The notes: generated by a model not told the origin, from the letters alone. Positions 1-11,159 are shown, numbered from the stretch's first letter. The stretch is 64,000 nucleotides of DNA from Acorus gramineus (GCA_030737835.1 CM060855.1:12929927-12993926), one strand, 5' to 3'. Program-made: numbers and translations.

Positions 1-835
1 TACCTATTTTATATAAAAGTAAAATACACAATATAGGTGTATAAAAAACTTAGTGGACCCTATTATAATCCATATAAAAATTTACATATAACACATATAA
101 GTTAATTAAATGAAGCAATGTATAAAATCACTAGGGTTACTTGGTACCCACCAACAAAGGGGCTGATATTGGCAATATAATTTGTTAATAATTCATATTT
201 GAATTTTATTAGATTAGAATAAGCGGATAATTTATTACTATTTATGATCAACTGATTGGGTAAATTTAATTAACTCAATCCAAAAAAACCTATCATTACA
301 AAGCAAATGGAATCAACACTAAGCATACATAGAGTAATTGACAAACATATTTGAAGGTCCACCATAAAATATTACATAAGATGGACGGTACTTATTTAAT
401 TTAAATAAGTGTTTTTTCTTGATATATATATCAACCTTAACCAAACATAAACATAATCAGTATTTCAATATTAAATTAAATGAAGGCTTACATAAGAATG
501 CTAGTGATATTTGGTACAACAACAATATTGACAATGTTACTTGTGTAATAAAATCAATCAATTTTATGGACAACCTATGATTTATATATATTTTATATTT
601 ATGCTTATTTTCATTGAGTAAATATAATTAAATTGATGTAAGATAATTAGAATCACCATAAAGCATTTGGAATCACCAATGAATACTAGATTAGTTGTAA
701 AAAATATATAAAGGCCCACCATAAAATATTACATAAGATGGACCGTCCAGATTTAATTACACTCATGATGGACTGATTTATACCCATTTAATATACACCA
801 AACATAAAAATATATTCCAGGGGCAAAGTTGACAT
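1..835. repeat. AT-rich intergenic DNA with a duplicated block
   Basis: No gene is visible. A block around 300-410 (a stretch reading GAATCA, then CACCATAAAATATTACATAAG and GATGGAC) recurs around 660-780 and again around 55450-55540. The copies are imperfect, so this looks like an old dispersed repeat that was also locally duplicated. The third copy, like the second, is followed directly by the MITE sequence described at 836-1075, so block and MITE probably belong to one larger element. I could not define its ends. Confidence 0.5.
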
Positions 836-1553
836 TTTAAAAATAATAACTCCCTATCCATCCCTTATCAACCATTTATCCACAGTTTATTCTAGGTCAA
901 CCAAACACCAAAAATCTACATTTTACGTTTCCCAATAAGAATAAATAAGAATAACAAAAACTACAACCAAACACGGATAGGCCTATTCTGCCAAACACTA
1001 ATATTTATCCCCGTATAACTATCAGGGCTGAATAACGCAATTCCACTTCCCAAACGGGGGGGTAGAATTGTTATCTATACTGGTATAGTTATCTATCCAG
1101 AATAACTCAATTCCTCAATCCAAACGGGGGGATAGAGAATAAGTGAGAATAAAACAAAATAAATGTTTTTTTGTTGTTTGGATGCATGGAATACCCAGGG
1201 ATAAATAAATTGGTATAAAGTGGTATATGGATTCCAAGCAACCCCTAGATATGAAGTTATTCCAGGTTATTCCACCTAATGAATATATAGGCTCATTGTC
1301 AAATCAAATGTTATCCCCCCTAATAAATCATCTATCTAATCAACTATCATTATTTTTTTTACCTTTTATAAATTTTTATTCACACTTTATTCACATTTTA
1401 CCCAAACAACAAAAAATATATTATTACGTTTTCCAATGAAAATAATTCAAAGCACAACTAAACACAAAATCACTTTATCTTTATTTATACTCACTTATGC
1501 TAGAATAACTGAATACCCAAGAATAAGTTATATTCAGTATTCAAACGGGGGCG
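836..1553. mobile_element. Nested MITE remnants with CCAAACGGGG-type ends
   Basis: Two related non-autonomous DNA-transposon pieces lie end to end. The first (about 836-1075) ends in CCCAAACGGGGG and matches about 55565-55810 closely over its length, and more loosely the element at 52675-53201. The second (about 1128-1553) runs between CAATCCAAACGGGG and TCAAACGGGGGCG and shares its core (GGTATAAAGTGGTATATGGAT) with the element at 5763-6200. Short open frames here (for example 1227-1439) lie inside the repeat and are not genes. Target duplications are not resolved because the copies are nested. Confidence 0.55.
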
Positions 1554-1637
1554 AAGGGTCATTCAAAATACAATGTAAATGAAATATGTTTCTCTTCAAC
1601 ATTTTTTTGATGCCATTGCTTCTATGAGACGATGATG

Positions 1638-2207
1638 AGTAAGTCTGTCAATTATTCAAAAAAATATTTGTATCCGATTCGAATCCGTATTCGAAAATAC
1701 AGAAAATATCCGATATCCGAAAATCCGTATCCATATCCGAACCAAATTATCCGTATTTGAAATTTTTTGAATTGGATCGGATATGGCCTATATACGATCC
1801 GAACAATATCCGTATCCAAACTGTTATTTTATTTATATATATTAGAATTAATTTCAACCCTTAGATGAAAATTCAATGGCTCATGATGTAGGGCAAAACA
1901 CAAACTTATTTAACCATGTTGAATACTTGTTTAACTATATTAGGATTTGTGTTTTTATGTCTTTGGTGGATACATATTTAACCATGTTATGATTTAAGAT
2001 TTAAAAAATTCTTTATATTTTAATCTGGTTCGGATATTTCGGATATTATCCAAATCCGTATCTGGATTTTTGGATTGGATACGGATATGTGTTTTAAAAT
2101 ATCCATTGGATATCAGATATGGATATTTTTTGAATATCTAATTCGAATGCAGATACGAATATAGGTCTATCTAATTCGTATCCGTCCAATTAACCGACTT
2201 AATAATA
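1638..2207. mobile_element. MITE with TAAGTC ends and internal ATCCGTATCC motifs
   Basis: About 570 bp bounded by TAAGTCTGTCAATTAT on the left and the complement of TAAGTCGGTTAATTGG on the right. Short motifs of the type TATCCGTATCCGAA or their complement fill both subterminal zones. A second, shorter copy lies at 56760-57107. The family looks like a non-autonomous hAT-type element with subterminal repeats, but I could not confirm an 8-bp target duplication. Confidence 0.55.
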
Positions 2208-2416
2208 AAGCGGACGAGACGAGGGAATCATAAAATGAAGATGAAATTGATTGGAGATGGACGGTTTTGATAAGATGGAGTTGACGTTCATGATGAATAC
2301 TTAAAATTTAACGGAGTGTTTTGCACTGTGAGGGCCCTGTTAGTCATAAGCTCACGTGTTGTGGGGGGCAAATGTCGCTGTATCGTTGGGTTCCACAGAA
2401 CCTATATAGAGGTTGC

Positions 2417-2557
2417 TATAAATATTCAAAGACGCTTCAAAATATACTGACAATTTAAAAGAAAGAGAGGCAAAATAAAAAAAAATAAAAAACAGAGAGA
2501 GAGAGAGAAGAAAAACCAGACATGGCTGCCTCCGCGATGCCGCCGAAAGTGTATTAG
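2417..2557 (+). promoter_or_regulatory. Promoter-like stretch with an orphan 11-codon start
   Basis: A TATA-like motif (TATAAAT, 2417-2423) is followed by an A-rich leader with a GA repeat (about 2495-2511) and an ATG at 2522 in good context (ACATGGCT). The frame encodes only 11 residues (MAASAMPPKVY) and stops at 2557. This resembles the 5' end of a plant gene cut off from its body. Nothing downstream continues the frame convincingly. It may be a truncated gene, or a chance arrangement. Confidence 0.25.
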
Positions 2558-2680
2558 AATGATACTATTACATATATAGGTATTTAAAGCGTATTAGAAA
2601 TATTTTCTAATTTTTCATATTTTTAATTAATTAAATTGATATATTATTGCACAATTAAGAGAAATAAAAAATCCAACTAC

Positions 2681-2850
2681 CTCCATGACCGTCAGACAGG
2701 ATGAGTCGTTGTTGGATACGAGGGACGCGAGGATGACGAGCCCGGCCGCGACCGTAGATGGCCACCAGAAGCGTAGCCTCTTATGGTCCAACAGGGATAT
2801 GACCGCCAGATACTTAAGTGGGTAGGTTTTCAACCTCAATGCCCAGCAAA
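2681..2850 (-). pseudogene. Cyclin-SDS-like exon fragment
   Basis: The minus strand encodes a short coherent peptide with the blocks [25 protein letters not shown] and DSSCLTVME. From memory these match the C-terminal cyclin fold of the plant meiotic cyclin SOLO DANCERS (SDS). The exon ends at ATGGAG followed by a GT donor at 2680-2679, where I recall SDS-like proteins continuing with a THVRTK-like segment. That next exon is not visible downstream, and no earlier cyclin-box exon lies upstream. Local GC content is higher than in the flanks, as for coding DNA. The family assignment is from remembered sequence and is moderate; another cyclin subtype is possible. Confidence 0.5.
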
Positions 2851-2862
2851 ACCTAATCAAGC

Positions 2863-2960
2863 ATTGAAAATCAGAGAGACATGCAGTTCCAACTGTTTAT
2901 AGAAAATGGAGAGCAGGAGTGGTGGTTGCTTTCGTCGTGTATAGCCTTTTATAGGGGTGG
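2863..2960 (-). promoter_or_regulatory. TATA box and leader-like sequence beside the cyclin fragment
   Basis: On the minus strand a TATAAAA motif (2953-2947) precedes a leader-like, pyrimidine-rich stretch and then ATG at 2864, which reads only MLD before a stop. The cyclin-like exon begins just downstream at about 2850. A promoter this close to a C-terminal cyclin exon suggests a rearranged or partial gene copy. Transcription is unproven. Confidence 0.25.
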
Positions 2961-3195
2961 ACCCCAAAATTAATTCCACGTCAACGGTGCCTTTTTGTAT
3001 GAATCGTGCATGTAGATCATCATAAATTGCTACCTCTACCTCTATATCAACCCTTCCTCGATACATCAACGGTTTGTTTCTTTTGCACCCATTTTGAGTA
3101 ACAACATAAATTATCAGGACAAATAACTATTACAACATAAATGAATAATAAATTATTTTTCATTTCATCCAATTTTTAATTATTCTTATTAAAAA

Positions 3196-3742
3196 GGGAA
3201 AAATCCATATAACCCCTGAAATCTGGCCTAAATCCATATAACCCCTGCAATCTTCATATATCCATATAACCCCCTCCGTCCGCCTTCCATCAGCCGAGTT
3301 AACGGCGAGATAATTTTAAATTCTTTTTTAAAATACCAAGAGATAGAATATATATCTCTTGTACTTATATCTCTTTGGTGGGTGATCTTGTATGTGTTTA
3401 TGATTTAAATAACCACTTTCTTTGATTAAAATTAAAGGTGCATGGTATCTTGAAAAAAAATTCAAAAGTAAATGTTAAACAACTTAATTTTTAAATTACA
3501 TGTAGAGAAAAAAAATAAATTTTTTTTTTTTTGGAAAAAATCCATATAACCCCCTGTAATCTGGAAAAATCCATATAATCCCCTGCATAAAATCCTCACC
3601 GTTAACTCGGCTGACGGAAGGCGGACGGAGGGGGTTATATGGATTTTGGGGTTTGATTACAGGGGGTTATATGGATATATGAAGATTGCAGGGGGTTATA
3701 TGGATTTAGGCCAGATTTCAGGGGGTTATATGGATTTTTCCC
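3196..3742. mobile_element. Mutator-like fold-back MITE with a 9-bp target duplication
   Basis: The element starts GGGAAAAATCCATATAACC and ends with the reverse complement. Inverted arms run about 3196-3305 and 3590-3742, ending internally at the pair GAGTTAACGG / CCGTTAACTC. It is flanked by a perfect 9-bp direct repeat, TATTAAAAA (3187-3195 and 3743-3751), the length typical of Mutator-like elements. The motif ATCCATATAACCCC or its complement recurs about nine times inside, which would suit subterminal transposase-binding sites. The right arm carries one extra motif block compared with the left. No transposase is encoded. Diverged relatives are at 39203-39738, 41441-41980, 44183-44642, 44838-45130 and 46560-46715. 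Confidence 0.8.
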
Positions 3743-3751
3743 TATTAAAAA

Positions 3752-4791
3752 ACGTATTAAAGAGATTATTATTGTATAATTGAGTATAAATAAATTTTGA
3801 ATAATAATTTATAAAAAAGCAAAAAAATTGATTTCACATCGTGAGTCTTTTGATTTATGAGATATGATGATAATAATTTGACAGGTAGCTAATTTATATA
3901 AGTGGTCAAAACAATCGAACGGAGCCTCCTTCTTGAATCTGGACCCGGTTGAATGAGTATCCTGCACTAAAAAGAGAATTAGGGGGACATCGGTATTGTG
4001 TCAGCCAAAGGGACTCCAAAGATATATATGTGAATTAAAAAGGGGGTAATCTCACTCTTAAGGTGGCTTGTTAGCAAAGTGAACTCGTACCTTAATTTGT
4101 TGTTAACCTTCCCTTTTATAAGGTTCATGGGTTAGATAGCCGTTGTTATTGATCTCATAGCCATTGTAACAACTCTCCCTTAATTGCTACTTAGTAGGCG
4201 AGTTTTGTGGTAACTGTTTTACTTTATTGTAGCTGAACATGCCCCTAATTATCCACGTTTTACGAATAATGGGCTTTAATCACCCACTTGACAATCACAG
4301 ATGTTATGGGTGTTTGACTGTTTCTGAGGTCATGCTCGTGATCTTGGTCTGGTCGGTACACAGAGTCCTGCTTAACACGTACCTGGTCATTTGTCCGTGA
4401 GTTGTAAGATCGTCCAACCAGACCTGACAATCTGATCGTGTCTCACCTCCACGGGATGGCATTCGCCCACGAGGTGTAAGACCATCCGACTAAACCTAGT
4501 TAAATCTGGTCGTGTTCCACTTGTTTTGAAGTGCATGTTCGACATTCTGAATTTAGGTTCGAATTCTTAGATGTCGGATACGATGGCCCACGTGTCGTCT
4601 TTTGATATGGTGTAGATTTTTCCCTCCATAATGTGGAATAATAAAATTTCAAGGGGGACTTAGAAAATCAATATCTGCTTATTAATATCTATTATAGCAT
4701 AGTTATACTCACTTATTCCTTACAAACAAATTACTTTTTTTTAATTATTATCTTCCCATTATCCTCTCTTATTTTGTTACCCAAACAGAGG

Positions 4792-4837
<46 letters not shown>

Positions 4838-5762
4838 TAGATGTTCCTGAATCGGTCTATAATGTTATTTTTAACTCTGATATTGTCAGTATATTTTTTA
4901 ACCCCATTTATAACTCAGAATCAATCCTCTAGTGCCTATACATCGGCTATCACAATTAGTGGTTGAGCCACCTTGGGCCCGGGGGGGGTGGGAGGGGGGC
5001 GCATGGAGCTCCCGTGGAATTTTTTTATTTATTTCTTAGTCTTTCTAATTTTTTATGGTAGATTGATTTTAATAAGCACCCACAGGCTATGAGTCCTACC
5101 TACATATAAAATTCTCTAAACAACAACAGCCACAACTCAAAAATAAATAAATAAATAAATAAAACAACCACTTATGATCCATCTAGATCATCCATGTGTA
5201 TGGTGGATCCTCATCCCTTCCTTTAATTAACCCTCGCGCCCTCCGCATAAAACAAGAGCCTATTTTGACTCTATTTTTTTATTGACTCCAAGCCTTCTCC
5301 AATAAACATCCATATCTCACATACAATCATGGAGGCACGGGTCCCACTCTTTGGTGTCCCTATCCAAACGTTCATCTTGAAAAAAATAAATTTTTGAATC
5401 TTTTTTTTTCTTTTTTTGTATCTCAATTGTTCCTAATACCAATCCTCATCTCTAAAAAAAATCCATAATTTTTACTTTTTGTTCCATTAACTGTCCCACA
5501 ATCAGGAATCTACAATTTATAATCCTCTTCTCTTTCACATCAACACTTCGAAAGTATAGAATATTTTTCTTTTACCTTATTGACATTGTTAATAATAGTT
5601 TTAAAATGAGAAGTTTCCATTGAATAATATGTGACTTTTTGTCCAATAATTAATGTCTCAATCGAATAACGCTTTATTTTTTGTCCACGAACTAATGTCC
5701 AGATTGAATAATGCATGATTTACAAATCCATGGACATGGACTTTTTGTCCATGAAATCCTAA
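3752..5762. other. Intergenic DNA without a recognisable gene
   Basis: No conserved protein frame is visible on either strand. Part of it (about 4260-4610) has higher GC content and may be an old transposon piece, but I cannot place it. It contains an (AT)n microsatellite at 4793-4835 and a G-rich tract at about 4977-5001. The frame at 5658-5891 on the minus strand overlaps the MITE that follows and shows no protein features. Confidence 0.5.
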
Positions 5763-6200
5763 GCCCCTGTTTGGATGTGGAATAGAGGTCGAAATATCCT
5801 GGAATAAATGGAAATTGTGAATTTTAGTTGTTTGGGAGCCTTGAATACCCAGAGATAAGCCAGTATAAAGTGGTATATGGATTTCAACCAACCGGTGGAA
5901 TTAAAGTTATTCAAGGTTATTTCACCTAAAGAATATGCGAGCTCACTGTCAAATCAACTGTTATTACCTCTTATAAATCACCTATCAAATCAACTATCAT
6001 TATTTTTCACATTTTATAAATCTTTATTTGCATTTTATTCGCATTTTATCCAAACAACAAAAACTCTATTATTACATTTCCTAACGAGAATAATTTAAAA
6101 TACAACCAAATACAAACTCATTTATTCCACTGTTATATCCACTTATGCCGGAATAACTGTACACTCAATAATAAATCTTATTTTGTATCCAAACGAGGGC
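5763..6200. mobile_element. MITE with CTGTTTGGAT / ATCCAAACG ends
   Basis: About 438 bp between GCCCCTGTTTGGATGTGG and ATCCAAACGAGGGC, which are inverted repeats of each other. The interior (GAATACCCAG, GGTATAAAGTGGTATATGGAT, then TCAACTATCATTATTTTT) matches the copy at about 1170-1553. No transposase is encoded. The ends are of the general PIF/Harbinger or hAT MITE type; the flanking bases (TAA left, TGG right) do not settle the target duplication. Confidence 0.55.
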
Positions 6201-6327
6201 TGGGGTGGTTTTATTTGTGCCCCTCTAATCAATAAGTAATCCCCCTTGTAAGTAAGCCCCTCAAGTTTTAGACAAATAATTTAAAAGCCCCACATGTATA
6301 AACTCTAATCCTTAGTTTTTAGGCGCC

Positions 6328-6575
6328 GTTACACTCAGTATTTTTACTATCCAAAATACAGTCCTATATACCTCATTATAGATCTAATGAATTATATACC
6401 TCATTAGACAATGTATATACTTTGTTAAATATTTTTTTATATTTACTAAAAATGAATTCATTTAACTCGAAATAGAACAATATACACTTTTTATTAAAAC
6501 ATATACATAATTAAATGATGTTTATTATTTCAGAAAAAAAAATGAAAACATGTGTGATATGAGTTTTGATTTGTA
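6328..6575. mobile_element. MITE with GTTACACTCAG ends, copy 1
   Basis: Begins GTTACACTCAGTATTTTTAC and carries the family hallmarks ACAGTCCTATATACCTCATTA and AAAATGAATTCATTTAA. Relatives occur at about 38526-38755, 42450-42702, 42839-43098 and, in reverse orientation, 48285-48556. All are about 250-270 bp and AT-rich with no coding capacity. The right end of this copy has decayed. Confidence 0.45.
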
Positions 6576-6964
6576 AAATGAATGAGGGGGCGTTTGGTTC
6601 GGCTGAAATTCAGCACTTATTAGACTGAAACCGGAATTTTTCAGCACTTATGTGTTGCAAGTCTGTTTGGTTGAGGCCCAATTAACTGTTAAAATTTATC
6701 CTCTTTTTGTTTATAGATTCGGAATTTTTCAACTCATTCAATATCACTTTATTTTTCCGCCTCCGCATTATGTCGTCTCGTCCCGACATGAAAAGACTAT
6801 CCTACCCGCTATTTTGATTTATTTACAAGTCGTATATAATCCCATTTTCACCTCCTCTCTCTCTCTCTCTCTCCTCGGGCACTTTTTTTTTTCTCCTCCT
6901 CGAAGGGAAAGACCCCTCTCAAACCCTAATCGGCGGACCTCCTCCTCGATCGCGGAACAACCAC

Positions 6965-7150
6965 TCCTCGGTCACGGCCCGGCCCCTCCACCTTCATGGC
7001 ACCTCCTCCCGACGCCAAGCAACCCCTCCTCGGTCACGGCCCGGCCCCTCCACCTTCGCGACACCTCCTCCCGACATCAAACAACCCCTCCTCGGTCACG
7101 GACCGGCCTCTCTATCTTCGCGGACCTCCTCCTCGGTCGCGGACCCACCT
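6965..7150. repeat. 62-bp GC-rich tandem repeat
   Basis: Three units of about 62 bp share CTCCTCGGTCACGG(C/A)CCGG followed by CCTCCACCTTC and CACCTCCTCCCGAC. The third unit is partial and grades into shorter CCTCCTCGGTCGCGG repeats. It lies in the 5' CpG-rich part of the Harbinger-like element. The proline/serine-rich frames 6652-7314 and 6996-7196 are reading frames through this repeat, not a recognisable protein. Confidence 0.6.
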
Positions 7151-8812
7151 CCTCGGTCGCGGACCCACCTCCTTTGTTGCGGACCAGCCCCTCTGACCTC
7201 CGACCTCCGACGTTTCGACCTCCAATCTCGGACCAAAAGGTAAAACCAGGTGCTTCATATGCTTCCATTTTAGTGAAATCCCCTTTTCATGGTGGCTCTA
7301 TATGTATTAGGTGAAATATCTTTTTGTTTCTTTGTATTTTGAGTGATGATGGATTTTGTTTAAGCTCAGTTTACTCAGCTTATTCTAGACTTTTTTTAAT
7401 TGAAGCAGGGAAATGGGATTTTGTTCACCAGTTTTATTATGATGTAGTTTTGGATATTATATGTATGGTGTGAATTTTCTTGCAAAACTATGCAATGGAT
7501 TTTTGCATTTTATTAGGATTTTGATTGCACCAAATCTGTCATGAGGTGTTTATTCTCTTATTTTAGATATGATGATTATATTTTTTTTCAGGAGGCTCCA
7601 TGTTCAGGGTTCTAATAAATTTAGGGGCAAAAGCATTCTATTACATGGACACTGGAGTTTAATTATTTATGAGGTTTTAGCTAAGGCATTTGTTTTTATT
7701 AAAATCTTAAAACAGAGAAAGGTATACAAATGCATTTCACTTTTCTTACCATTGTGATCTCATTTATCTGTAGAGAAAATTGAATGAAAACAGTCCAATT
7801 TACAAAAATCTCATAAATGGAAAACTTATAAAAGCCTTACCCCACATTTAACAAGTTCATCAACTTTGAATCTTTGTATCCATATATCTGTATCACATCT
7901 ACAAGATCATCCAGTCCCCTACCCCCTCTTGCACCCATTCATCCTACTACACATATCTATTTACTCTTGTGTGGTTTGTGCACAAGTTTAAATGGAAAAT
8001 GATAGAAAGTTGTTTTTTTTTTTTTACCTGTACCTGAAGCTTCAATGGAACCCATATAACTATTGAGTAACAGAAATTAGCCATAAACAATACTGATTCA
8101 TGAATGCCATAATTGTAGTTTGGATGAATGTATCTCGCCAAACACATAGATTACACATAACAGCCCCCTTTCTCCTAAAACCAATTCATACCCATCTTCA
8201 ATAACTTCTCATTGCCACCCAACAAATATGATAATACTCACTGTAGGCCAATATGATAATTCTGACCCAAAAAGAAAATTCCTATTATCAACTAATTCAA
8301 TTTTAGTAGATTATATTGGTAAAAAGAAAATTTTTGTCTAAGATCTTCAAGAATGAATACAAATATTTCACTAGTTTGTGTGGTCCAAATTGGATACTTC
8401 TATTTATTCTAAACAATATATTTATGGGAGTTGGTGTTATGGTGGGTATTTCAAAATCTTTTGGTCCAAATTGGATGCTTATGTTTATTCTGATGAAGAA
8501 TAATCTTTTAAACTAGTGCAACACCCACCTAAATATGTGTGCCTCATTTTACCTAAACCAATCTAGAAATCCCTAATTATTGCATTAGACTTTCATGGTC
8601 CGTAACAAAGATTTGTGCTTTGGGAAATTGTAGAATGGGTCAATTGTCCCAGTCCCCTCTGTAGATAGTGATGGATCATGTTGTTTTGGGGTGGGGGAGC
8701 TTTTGAATTATTGCCGGGGTGGGGTGCTTTGTGTTTTCTTTAATTGTCAGTATTTCTCATGACTGTTATTGCAATGAATGATCTCATATTCAATTATTTA
8801 TGTGGGTAGATT

Positions 8813-9022
8813 ATGGATGCCAAAGCTGGAAGGGCAGTATGGACTCCTGAAATGAAAAAAAAATTCATTGATTTATGTCTATAACAAATCAAATTAGGTG
8901 GTCGGCCTACCGCCAACCTGAAAACATCAGCATGGGCTAAAGTGAGAGTGGAATTTAACAAACATTTTGGGGTTTCATATGATCAAAGAAAGTGCAAGAA
9001 TTTTTGGGACATGCTATTCTTC
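8813..9022 (+). pseudogene. Myb/SANT-like exon of a Harbinger accessory protein (broken)
   Basis: From ATG 8813 the frame reads MDAKAGRAVWTPEMKKKFID, then LCL, a TAA stop at 8882-8884, and on in the same frame through GGRPTANLKTSAWAKVR, VEFNKHFGVSYDQRKCKNFW and DML. This is the plant Myb/SANT-like domain (W-T-P-E...F...KNFWD) of PIF/Harbinger DNA-binding accessory proteins and of host proteins derived from them. Intact relatives usually have a Glu codon at the stop position, so a single GAA-to-TAA change is likely. A plausible splice acceptor (GTAG) lies just upstream of the ATG. The homology ends abruptly after about residue 68, so the copy is also truncated. Confidence 0.65.
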
Positions 9023-9432
9023 CTAGAGCCCGGACATATATTTCGAGGAACAAATATATTTTTCAAATAGTTAAAAAATAAGCACGTTTTTTAAATATTC
9101 AAGTGTATGAAATATTCACTCTCTAAAGTGGGACATATTTCGAGGAACAAATTCATATTTTTGAAATAGTTAAAAAATAAGCATGTTTTTTAAATATTCA
9201 ATCAAACATCAAAATAACATTCAATACTTATTAAATAAACCATAGTATCATTCTAATAAACATTACTGTTAAGTGGTGAACCAAACACACTTATCTGAAT
9301 AAGTACTTATATTTTCCGCTAAACCAAACAGTATTTTAAATTGAGCTGCATAAAACATTCAGCACTTATACAATCAGCACTGAATAATTCAGCACTTAAA
9401 TTCAGCATTCAGCCGAACCAAACGCAGCCTGA

Positions 9433-9764
9433 GTCTTAACATTTTACTTAATTTTTTTTTTTTTGTACTCCCACCTCTCAAGAACAGTTGACCTTTGTCT
9501 CCCTACCACCCAGGGCTTCTTCCTCGTCGCCGTTCTTCATCTCCATCTCCACACGTACTACACACATCGAAGGGCCTCACCGACAAATGATTTTTTTTTT
9601 TTTTTTGGGATGTTCGGTTGTTCAATGCTACTTTTGGAATGATGGGGAATTCAATGAGTTGTGCATTGGTGAAGGTGTCATTATTGTCGATTCATTGTTA
9701 GAACCGTTAATATAATGGAATCCATGTTCCTAAGCAATTTTTCATGTCGGGCATGTAGTCATCC
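9433..9764. other. Short intergenic stretch
   Basis: T-rich sequence with no gene. The frame 9488-9715 has no recognisable domain and contains a long T tract. Confidence 0.4.
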
Positions 9765-10029
9765 ATAGGAGTGGAAATAAAAAATCAAGTGTAGCTCGAG
9801 TACGAGCTTATATCATTTTCATATGTATAAAATATTGTGATTTGTGAAATATGACTTCTCATATGCTAAATAATTTTTTTTTTAACTAAACGAGTCCGAG
9901 TCAGACTTTAGTTCGAGCTACAACTTGACTCATTTAGTAAATAAGTCGCTTTTCAGGAGCCAAATGAGTTGAACTTGAACACAAAATTAAACTCGGTCAT
10001 GTTCAAGCTCGACTAGTTTACCACCCCTA
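9765..10029. mobile_element. Partial copy of the GGTGGTAAA / TTTACCACCC repeat
   Basis: Matches the right part of the element at 19452-20018: shared blocks include CATTTTCATATGTATAA, ATTGTGATTTGTGAAA and ACTTCTCA, and both end in TTTACCACCC. The left half is missing or replaced. Motifs of the type GAGCTCGA/TCGAGCT are the family hallmark. Non-coding. Confidence 0.6.
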
Positions 10030-10059
10030 ATCATCGATCAGTGGATCTGAAAATATCTG

Positions 10060-11040
10060 AATTAGGGCTGCAACTTGGGCGGGTTGAACCCGACCCAACC
10101 CGACTAGTGGGCGGGTTTGGGTTGGGGTTTTTCACTGCCGAGCTCAACCCGACCCGAACCCGATCTAACCCGAACCCAATTCGGGCCGGGTTCGGGTTAG
10201 AGGCTTGGGTTCGTCGGGTTAAACCCGAACCCGAAGGGCTATTAAAAATCACCATCAGCCCATTTAATCTACACCGTCCATTCCACAGTCCATTTAATCT
10301 ACACCGTTCATTCCACATTAACCCTAGTTTTTCACTTTATCTCCCTTTCGGCCTCTCCCTTCTTCCTCCTTTTGCCGTCACAAATCAGGGATCTGAAAAG
10401 GAAAAAAAAAACAAAAAACAAACTCAGCCTCTCGTCCTCTACTAGTCTCCTCGTTTTTCACTCTATCCGATCGAACGAAAAGGGTTTTCACATGCCATCA
10501 CTGGGTCCCTCCTCCATGGCATCACAAATTCCTCATTGAAGAGCATGGAAGGTGCTGTGAATATGTGCTGTGAACAAAAGGGTTTGTCTTTGAATGCCTA
10601 TGTTTGATTTCAGATGAGTCACACTTTCCTCTTTTTTTAAAAAAAAAAAAATGTTGGGTTTTAATTTTTAAGAAAAATTTGTACAAAACTTATGAATTCT
10701 TGATGCTTTTAGGCTACCCTGTCAGGGTTTTGTTTTCTGATGGGTTAATGAAGAGAGCATAGGTTCATTTGGAGTTCATAAAAGACATCAGCTTCTCTTC
10801 TCTTTTTCTTCATCATCTCATTGTTCATATTAAACAAACTTGAGCCTGAACCTGGGCCCCGCTCAGCCCAACTCTAACTCGGTCATAACCCGAACCTACG
10901 GGTTGAGGTCGGGTTCGGGCTTGGGTTACACCCTTCGGGTTGAGGTCGGGTTCGGATTAGGCTTTGTGAAATGCGGATTGGGTTTAGACATGCTTTCAAC
11001 CCGACCCAACCCGAATCGGATCCAGTCCGTGTGATAGGCT
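10060..11040. mobile_element. Non-autonomous element rich in CCCGACCCAACCCG motifs
   Basis: Two dense clusters of the motif AACCCGACCCAACCCGA and its complement lie at about 10075-10230 and 10840-11015, inverted relative to each other and separated by about 600 bp. This is the usual look of plant hAT-type MITEs with subterminal motif arrays. The overlapping frames on both strands (10031-10445, 10840-11147) are low-complexity translations of the array. Exact ends and target duplication are not resolved. Confidence 0.5.
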
Positions 11041-11159
11041 TCGTAAATCGTCATGACCCATGAATGGCAGATACGTAAATTGGGAGATGCACGGGCGGTG
11101 AGACGGTTTGGTGGCGATTGACAAACGGTTGATTCCTTGCTGTCCATTCGAAAAGGGGA

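Larger units (their letters stand above)
6586..9429. mobile_element. PIF/Harbinger-like DNA transposon derivative, 2.84 kb
   Basis: Terminal inverted repeats: GGGGGCGTTTGGTTCGGCTG at the left and the complement of GGCTGCGTTTGGTTCGGCTG at the right, followed on both sides by repeated TCAGCACTTA motifs. The flanks carry a 3-bp direct repeat TGA (6583-6585 and 9430-9432), which fits the 3-bp duplications of PIF/Harbinger elements. Inside are a CpG-rich region (6845-7250) with a 62-bp tandem repeat, a Myb/SANT-like exon (8813-9022, broken) and a direct repeat of about 75-80 bp near 9030-9205. No DDE transposase is recognisable, so it is probably a deletion derivative that depends on a complete relative. 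Confidence 0.7.

Noticed and set aside
4255-4615. Possible solo LTR in the GC-richer part
   Set aside because: No TG...CA ends, primer-binding site, polypurine tract or target duplication could be defined.
6652-7314. 220-codon plus-strand frame, proline/serine-rich
   Set aside because: It reads through a CpG-rich 62-bp tandem repeat in a Harbinger-like element; other frames and the opposite strand are open too, and no domain is visible.
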